Below are positions 57,361-64,000 of a stretch of DNA of 64,000 nucleotides, in pieces. Source of the stretch: Ailurus styani (Eukaryota > Chordata > Mammalia > Carnivora > Ailuridae). The notes under the pieces were generated by a model. The model saw nothing but the letters and a program-made list of their open reading frames with translations. It was not told the origin of the DNA and searched no databases. Numbering within the stretch: position 1 is the first letter of the stretch; each line of letters begins with the position of its first letter. A program made the position numbers and the translations under genes. The stretch spans positions 782,381-846,380 of the forward strand of contig LNAC01000066.1 of NCBI GenBank assembly GCA_002007465.1, written 5' to 3'.

Positions 57361-57790
57361 GCTTTTAAGGACATTTCTCCATGTTATAGCCTACTGTAGC
57401 CAAGCAAACAAGTTTTGGCCAATTAAATGTGAGCAGAGGTGTCATGTGGCAGGTTCTAGGAACCTCCCTGGAGAAATGGATGGCATGTGCCCCCTTTGAC
57501 ACTTTTTGGGCCTTACTTCCCATTTTCCTGTCTGGAACATGGATGCCTCTGGTCATGCACTGTCAGAATCCCAGTATGGTATCCTGTGGCTAGTAACAGT
57601 GGGATACTGTTGACACCCCAGGCCTAGGACAAAAGAAACGAGTAGTCATTGGTATCAAGAAGAAGAGGACTGTGTGGAGAAAGCCATCCATCAGGAGCCA
57701 TAACTTTTCATGGAGAGAATCAGATAGCAAGGAAATTGGATTAAATAATCTCCACTATTCTTTCTGCTTGTAATAGTCAGACTGGATTTT
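57361..57790 (+). repeat. Old mammalian repeat (same family as 39,370-40,660)
   Basis: 'agttttggccaattaaatgtgagcagagg' and 'cccattttcctgtctggaac' follow the same multi-copy repeat as at 39,370. Family name uncertain. Confidence 0.5.
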
Positions 57791-57869
57791 CTGCATTAAT
57801 TGGTTTCACTGTCTCGGAACTTTATGCCGAGGCATTCTAGAGTATCAGTTACAGGCCAATGTTCCAACT

Positions 57870-59130
57870 CAAAATCATAGTAGTTGGTAAATAGAAAACA
57901 CATAGAACAATGGGTCATATTAAAAAGTACAGAAACATGGGGCACCTGGGTGGCTTGGTCAGTTGGGCATCCTACTCTTGATTTTGGCTCAGGTCACGAT
58001 GTTGGGGTTGTGAGATCGAGTCCTGTGTTGGGCTCTGTGCTCCGTGGAAAGTCTGCTTGAGAGTCTCTCCCTCTCCCGTCCCCTCCCCCTTCTCATGCCC
58101 TCTCTCTCTCTCTCTCTAAAATAAATAAATATATCTTTAAAAAAAGGTACTGAAACAAATCCACACATATATTAACAGTTGATTTTATGACAAAAGTAAC
58201 ACTGCAGTGCAGTGACAAAAGGAGAGTCTGTAATAAATGATTCTGGGTCAGTTGTATATGGACATGGAAAAAATAAATCTTAACCTGTACCCCATACACA
58301 ACTGCATATGGACTGTCAACCCAAATGCAAAAATAAGTAAGTAAATAAAGCTTCTAAAGAAAACATAGGAGAGTATCTTCATGACATTGTTGTAAGCCAA
58401 AAGAATGGACAAAGACTTTAATAGCACTTCATAAAATAAGCATATTCAAATGGCCAATAAACGCAAGAAAAGAGTTCAACTTCATTAGTTATCGTCAGAA
58501 TGTCTAACATGTCAGAGACTGATGATAACAAGTGATGTGGAGCAACTGGAACTCTCATATATTGCTAATGAGGGTATAAACCTGCACAATCACTTCCTAG
58601 TATCTGTTGGAAATACGTTTTCTAGTATCTACTGAAGTTGATCATACACAAAATGTATGACCCAGAACAATTAGATATATCCACAGAAGAAATCCGTACA
58701 GGTGTTCACTAAAAGACATTATCTAAGAATATTCACAGCAGTATTATCAAGGAGAGCCAGAAGCTTTAAACAACCCAAGTGGGAATCAACAGTAGAATGG
58801 ATATATGACTTGTATTTTACATAAGGAAATACTGGTACAGACCAATAAAAAGAAATAATTGCTATATGTGGTAACAAGGCTGAATCTCATGAAAAGTACT
58901 CAGAAAAATATGTACAAAATGGTCATATTTATACAGACTTTAAAAACAATAATCGTTGGTGTCAGAGAACAGGGTTAGGCTTACTTTCTGGAGGTATGTA
59001 GGGACTGGGGAAGGGCAAGAGGTCAGCTACTGGGGTGGGCTGGTAAATTTTATTTCTTGATGTTGGTTGCGGTTCTATGGTTGTGTTCAGATTTGTGTGT
59101 CTGTTTCTTTAAGTACAAACTTACAAGCGC
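57870..59130 (+). repeat. Old L1 ORF2/3' region, split by CAN-SINE
   Basis: 'gaacaatgggtcatattaaaaag', then after the SINE 'ccacacatatattaacag', 'gtaacactgcagtgcag', 'aatggccaataaacgc', 'gtatgacccagaacaattag', 'aacaacccaagtgggaatc' (excerpts) are old L1 ORF2 and its tail, with many stops. Confidence 0.85.
57938..58143 (+). mobile_element. Older CAN-SINE
   Basis: Head GGGGCACCTGGGTGGCTTGG, body 'tggctcaggtcacgatg', CTCTCTCT tract, tail AAAATAAATAAATATATC. Flanks AGTACAGAAACA and GGTACTGAAACA. Confidence 0.93.
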
Positions 59131-59626
59131 TAATAAGTGAGTGTTATCATTTTATACAGTTTTGTTTTTTTTTAAATAAAAGCAGGGACAGGAACCTGAG
59201 TACCAGCTCTTCAGTATTCAATACGAACATAAAGATCAGGACAAGAGCATGTCTGTACTGACACTAAGGAATTGACAACAGCAGATGCTTTCAAACGGGG
59301 TTTCTTTGAATAGGTGTTCAAAACCAAACAGATTTTTTAAGTCATTTGTAAAACCAAATTTTATTGCAGTCTGGAGTCCTGGGTATTGTGTCAGGAATCA
59401 TATGCGGTGAGATCATTTTCTTTTGCTCACATTTTTGTCTGATAAAGAAAATAAATTTTTCTGGCAGAACAAAGAATTGCCTCAGATGAAAATATGTTGA
59501 GGAAGAAAAGGCAACATTATTTTCAGCTCTGAGTGCCTAAAAGCAAAATGATAGGTTTAAAAGAAAGAGTTCTCTGTCCTGGGAAAGACTATATTTTTAT
59601 ACACTTTCTCAATAATTAAACATTTT
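59131..59626. other. No gene recognised
   Basis: AT-rich sequence with no recognised family. Confidence 0.5.
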
Positions 59627-59806
59627 CAAGATTTTATTTTTTTATTTATTTAGTTGTCAGAGAGAGAGAGCACAAGCAGACAGAGTAGCAGGCAGAGGGA
59701 GAAGCAGGCTCCTCACCAACAAGGAGCCTGACTCAATCCCAGGACCCTGGGATCATGACCTGAGCTGAAGGCAGCTGCCCAACCAACGGAGTCACCCAGG
59801 CATCCC
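59627..59806 (-). mobile_element. CAN-SINE, antisense
   Basis: Flanked by TAAACATTTT at 59,617-59,626 and 59,807-59,816. The end is GGAGTCACCCAGGCATCC. Slightly short in the middle. Confidence 0.94.
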
Positions 59807-59816
59807 TAAACATTTT

Positions 59817-60354
59817 AAAAGTAAATTCCAATTACTTCCAACAAATACTTTAGGTGAATGAGCAGAAAGACACACAGCATAGAATTGTAATAAAAACGAC
59901 ATTGATAACCAAAATACCTAAAACATGAGCCATGTTGAAGACCGGAGGGGTAGAAGGAATTTTACCATAAAATCTATCTACACCCAAGTTCTTCCAATTG
60001 GGCACCACATTTCACTCTTACTGTCCAAGTGGCCAAGGGAAAAGAAAAATTTAATACATTATTTAGCTCTCATTAAAAAAAAAAGAATGAAAAGGAAGGA
60101 AAGATGTGTGCTAGTCCAAAGCAACAAACATTCCCTGCATGTTATGAGAAAGTAATTAGGAGGATCATTTACATCAGGGTGGAAAGCATAATAAAAATTG
60201 TCATTATAGCAAGTTTTATAGTATAGATGAAAACATTTTTAATTATCTTTGGCAAAAGGCAAAGCTGTAACAACCCTGAATCATGGTTTCTTGAAGGCAC
60301 AGTAAAACGTGGATGCTCCTGGTGACTTCAGTGGGCACTGAAGTGATGGTGTAG
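59817..60354. other. No gene recognised
   Basis: AT-rich until about 60,240, then composition rises toward the GC-rich stretch. Confidence 0.5.
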
Positions 60355-61160
60355 CGCCGGGCGTGGGGGTGGGGAGTGGTGGATTTGTTCCATCCCCGTT
60401 CCCTTGGCCATACCACTCTGGGGCACAAGCAGAGTAACGCAGCACAGTTTGTCTGGCCCTGCCTCAAGTCAGCGCTGCAGGAGGGCGGCCCCCCGCCCCC
60501 CCAGCTGCTCACGGACATCCCCAGGGCTGGCCATGTGTGCTCCCCTGTGTGGTCCTCTCAGCTGCCAGGTGACCTCTGCACTCAGCGGGCTCCCTGTGGC
60601 CATGCGTGTGTTGGGGCATGATGCATTCATTTCCAATGAGGACACCCATGCCACTGAGCTGCTATGGCCATGCTGCAAAGCCACGAAACGTGTCCCCTGC
60701 TGCTGCAGCTGTTGACACACATCTCTGTCTCTCTTGTCCACTTACTGTGATGCCTCCCTCCCGTTCTTCTTCTGTCCCGATCGGGCGGAGGCACATGCTC
60801 CTGGCGCATGCTCTAGCCGTTTTGGGCTCCCAGCCATTCTCATCCCAACTCCAGCCGGAAGTCACCCTAACTCCCTGCAGACGTGCTCTCCATCCAGACG
60901 CCGCCCACTGGGGCTCCCGGCGTGGTCGTGCTCTTGTTTCCTACCGTCTCTTCTCCTTTAGGACCCGGCCTCCAGGGGCAAGACTAGAAATATCCCGAGT
61001 TCAGACAAACAAAGGTTTATCACCCCTTTCCTCTCTAACCGAGTCTGTGTGAAGGACTTCCTTCCCCTGCCCTGTAGCCTTTCCCGGGATGTTGGGATGC
61101 CCAGGTAGGTGACCGTGGAGGGAGCACGGCTGGAATCTGAGCGGGGACGCCAGTGGCATC
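60355..61160. other. GC- and CpG-richer region
   Basis: Higher density of CpG than the rest of the window, with runs such as GCGCCGGGCGTGGGGGTGGG, GGGCGGCCCCCCGCCCCC and CCCGATCGGGCGG. A 148-codon plus frame (60,606-61,052) and minus frames overlap; none has a domain I know. It could be a decayed CpG island, a regulatory region or a GC-rich exon. Not resolvable here. Confidence 0.4.
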
Positions 61161-61364
61161 AGCACGTCCCTCCTGCCACTCCCTTCAAGTGTTTCCATCT
61201 GTGCTTCGATCTTGCCTAAAGCCAGCCTCTTCCAGAAAGTGCACATTCCTCTTCTGGCCTTGCGTCATTGTGGAGGGGAGGCACCATTTGAGTCACAAGA
61301 GTCCCGGTTGCTTAAAGGGCACTTCGGGCAGGCCCTTTGAGGTATTATTTCTGCTTTTTGTAAT

Positions 61365-61500
61365 CTCTCAGGAAGGGAAGTGCTGTTCTCCAAATATTAA
61401 AGGTGAAGAGGCTAAGTGGTAAGGTTAAATGACTCGCCCCCGGCCTGAGTGAGGGGCGCAGCTGATGCAGGGCCAGATTCCTGGGACTCGAGCCTGGCCT
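61365..61500 (-). repeat. MIR SINE, antisense
   Basis: 'attaaaggtgaagaggctaag', 'ggttaaatgactcgccccc', 'gattcctgggactcgagcctgg' give the antisense MIR order. Confidence 0.65.
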
Positions 61501-63389
61501 CGTCTTGATGAAACGGTTGAGTATGACTCAGTCCTTGCAACCAGAGCCTTCTTACGAAGAGCTCTCTTCAGGCATGTTCAAATGTGTTCATCTTCTTTTC
61601 CGAGCATTTAAGACACAGATACGAGCTCCCAACACAGAGCTTCTTGAGTCCTAGCATAACGTCTGCTCCTGGACTTTTTTATTTTTGGACATTAGTTCCA
61701 TCCACCCATCATTTTTTCACTAAGGGAAGCTTCAGTCTTTCGCATACTAGAAATGCATTCCAGAGGTTGGTCAATTCAAATGCCTTCCCTTCGCAAGGGT
61801 CATTCCTATAGAAACTCCCCTGTGCTTGCCCAGGCAGAGGAAGACCTCTCTGTGCCCCGTCAGCACTGCCTAAGCCCTTTCTCTGAAGTGGACATTCCTT
61901 GGCCCATCTTTCTTTCTTGTCCCCACTCTCAGTTCCCTTTGGGGATTCCTGTGCTGCCCACACCTGCCTCCCGAGTGGAGTACGTGACCATCTTCTGATC
62001 ATTGTGATGGATTCGCTCAGCTTAGACCCCAAGTGCTACCAATGAACCAGACTGAGTCCCAGGACCCTTTCTGCAAGTGCCGGGGTGAAGACACTATCTC
62101 TTTTTGGCTGTCTCTGAATAAGGAAGCATGTGGCACTGGTCACCTTCAGACTGTGAAGGAGAGCAGCCAGTGCCCCAGAAGACAAAAGGGGCAGGGATGG
62201 AAAGGGAACCTGGGGACGGAGCCATGGAGCATGAGCTTGCTAAAGCAAACCCTCTTGGGAAGTTTTCAATCACGTGAGCCAATAGACTTCCTTCCCTGTT
62301 CTGCAGGATGGAGCCATCCTTTCTGCTGCTGATGTTACAAGCATTGTAGACATACATTGTGCAACACTGAATCATGTTTTTAATATCTCTCCTACTAGAC
62401 AGTGACCTGCCTGGTCCCTGAGAGAATATTCTTTGAATGGATAAATGAAGGGGCCAGAGGAATGAAGGAAGAGAACCCAGTTGCTTGTGTATATCTAGGG
62501 CTCATTTAAGGCCATTGCCACTTCCCTGGCTATTCCTTTCTCCTCCTGATTCATAGCCAGTTACCAGTTAAGGACCTGAGTCCCTCCAGGAAACCTGAAC
62601 CATGATCTCCACGGCCAGAAACGGAGCTCTTCCTGGTGGCAAGTAGTCCCTGCTCCAACGGAACTTATGAAACCTTGCAAAGTGAGAAGTAGCTCAAAGA
62701 GAATGCCTAGGATGAACGTGCATCTCTTAACAGGCAACAAACAGAAGAAACTCTGATGCATCCATTTTTCAAATCAGGGTCTTGGCAAGGAAACACTTTG
62801 GAGGGGCCCTCTGGAAGGACGTCGCCACTTGACTCGAAGCTCAGAAAGGTTGGTATTTGGAGACCCGCCCCCACAGCCCCCCTGCTCCACAAACGAAAGC
62901 CAGGATGAGGTGGTGATGGGGGCTTGGAGTAGGTGGGGGTCTCTCAGCCTTTACTGTAGGAATCTAATGAATATCCAAAGTTTTTATGTGCACTCATGTG
63001 CAGCCCTCCCCCGCCCCCATTCCGGGCCACATTTTCCATTGAGTCTCAAAATAAAAAAGTGAAGTTGTCGCTGAAGCCCCAGGAACAAAAGGACATGTGT
63101 GGGGATAGATTTCTTGCAGTTTCCCCTGGTTTTGCTTGCCCTGGCTTTTGCCCTTTCTTCCCCAGCTCCCCTCCCCACTTGTATCGCTTCGCTCTTTTGG
63201 AATCGCTGGTCAGGAGAAAAGGTTCAGCCTCGGCCTCTTGCTTTTACAGCATCAAAGACTGTCATTACAGCTGTGAGCCCTGGGCAGGAAGCACTGTACA
63301 CATAACTTTGAGTTAGCAAATCGGAACTAAAGGCTTTCAGACAGCAGCTGGGAGGAAGTAACGGGTGACAGAGAGTGCTGCTCCAAGAA
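61501..63389. other. No gene recognised
   Basis: About 1.9 kb with many short overlapping frames and no recognised domain or repeat. Moderate GC. Confidence 0.45.
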
Positions 63390-63500
63390 CCAGGTTCTAG
63401 GCCTGGCTCTGCCACTATTTTTGAGACTCTTGGCAAGTCCTCTGACTTCTCTGGCCCTTGATTTCTTCTAGAGCAAAGCAGGGAGTTTCTGGGTAGCAAC
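63390..63500 (+). repeat. MIR SINE
   Basis: 'ggttctaggcctggctctgccac', 'ttggcaagtcctctgacttc' and 'ccttgatttcttc' follow MIR. Confidence 0.7.
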
Positions 63501-63770
63501 ATAAGGCCAAATGGCTCCTACCCTTCTCCCCTGGAGACATCCCCGTGGCCAATAAGAAGAAGGACAAAAGTCATTTTTCCAGTTTCTCTACGGTTTGTCT
63601 CATCAACACCGATAGCTGCCTGGGAGCTTGCCTCCTGAATTCCTTCTCTCACCCCCAGAGATGGCCAACAGCCTCCCCCTCCTTACTCAGAGGGTCTCTT
63701 TCCAAAAGCCTCATGCTCCCTGCCATGCTTTCCTATTTAGGAAGAGAGAAAAGTAATATTCACTTGGCAG

Positions 63771-64000
63771 GTGCTATGGTTTGAGTATGTTGAAAACCCA
63801 CCCCCGTGACAATGATGGTATCAGGAAATGGGAACTTCAGGAGGTCTTTAGGTCCCAAGAGATTTTGAATGGGCTTAACGCTTTATAGAAGAGGCTCAAG
63901 AGAGTTCCCTAGCCCCTTCCGCTAAGTGAAGAAAAAGTGAGAAGTCTGAGACCCAGAAGACTGCCCTCATCTGGTCAGGCTGATGCCCTCGACTCAGACC
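63771..64000 (+). repeat. MLT1/MST-type (ERVL-MaLR) LTR, cut by window end
   Basis: 'tgctatggtttgagtatgttg', 'gatggtatcaggaaatggg', 'gaatgggcttaacgctttatagaagaggc', 'agagttccctagccccttcc' (excerpts) are the 5' half of a MaLR LTR. The rest lies beyond 64,000. Confidence 0.85.

Noticed and set aside
60606..61052. 148-codon plus-strand frame in the GC-rich stretch
   Set aside because: GC-rich DNA has few stops; frames on the other strand are equally long and no domain is visible.

Overview
The window is nuclear genomic DNA from a mammal of the order Carnivora. The marker is a lysine-tRNA-derived SINE of the CAN-SINE type: a head close to GGCGCCTGGGTGGCTCAG, a body containing CAGGTCATGATC, a pyrimidine-rich stretch, and a tail of AAATAAATAAATAAAATCTT. 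I count 19 copies on both strands, most with readable target-site duplications. The body and tail (for example GCCTACTTGTGATCTCTC near 22,960) look like those I associate with mustelids (mink, ferret, otter group). Carnivora is secure. Mustelidae is an inference and needs a database comparison.

I found no protein-coding gene, tRNA, rRNA or CRISPR array that I can name. The long open frames are repeat-derived or chance. The best coding candidate is a 308-base minus-strand interval (32,325-32,632): an open frame with an acceptor-like and a donor-like boundary in a locally GC-richer patch. I do not recognise its product. The window is best read as intergenic or deep intronic sequence.

Layout. 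1-4.5 kb: mostly single-copy DNA with old MIR/L2 fragments. 4.5-6.6 kb: an L2 carrying a nested L1 and a nested SINE, followed by an LTR. 7.6-9.1 kb: an old antisense L1 interrupted by a SINE and an LTR-like block. 10-13.1 kb: three same-orientation LTRs with a SINE and an L1 tail between them. 16-23.5 kb: SINEs, an LTR, an MLT1 LTR split by an L1 3' end, and a DNA-transposon fossil. 25-26.3 kb: an L2 with a nested SINE, then another LTR. 27-38 kb: MIRs, SINEs, dinucleotide repeats and the candidate exon. 37.8-49.5 kb: no CAN-SINE at all, but an LTR inside an older repeat, L2 pieces, a strong inverted repeat (43,854-43,912), a 160-base pyrimidine microsatellite and the longest young L1 (1.2 kb). 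49-56.3 kb: three MLT1 LTRs, SINEs, and a 44-bp tandem duplication joined by a single N, probably an assembly scar. 57.4-59.8 kb: an old repeat, an L1 and two SINEs. 60.3-61.2 kb: a GC/CpG-richer stretch. The window ends inside an MLT1/MST-type LTR.

Nothing here amounts to a new multi-gene system. The points most worth following are the inverted repeat, the candidate exon, the N-junction duplication and a pair of related ~100-bp segments about 690 bp apart. Repeat family names come from remembered consensus sequences, not from a search, and outer boundaries of old repeats are approximate.
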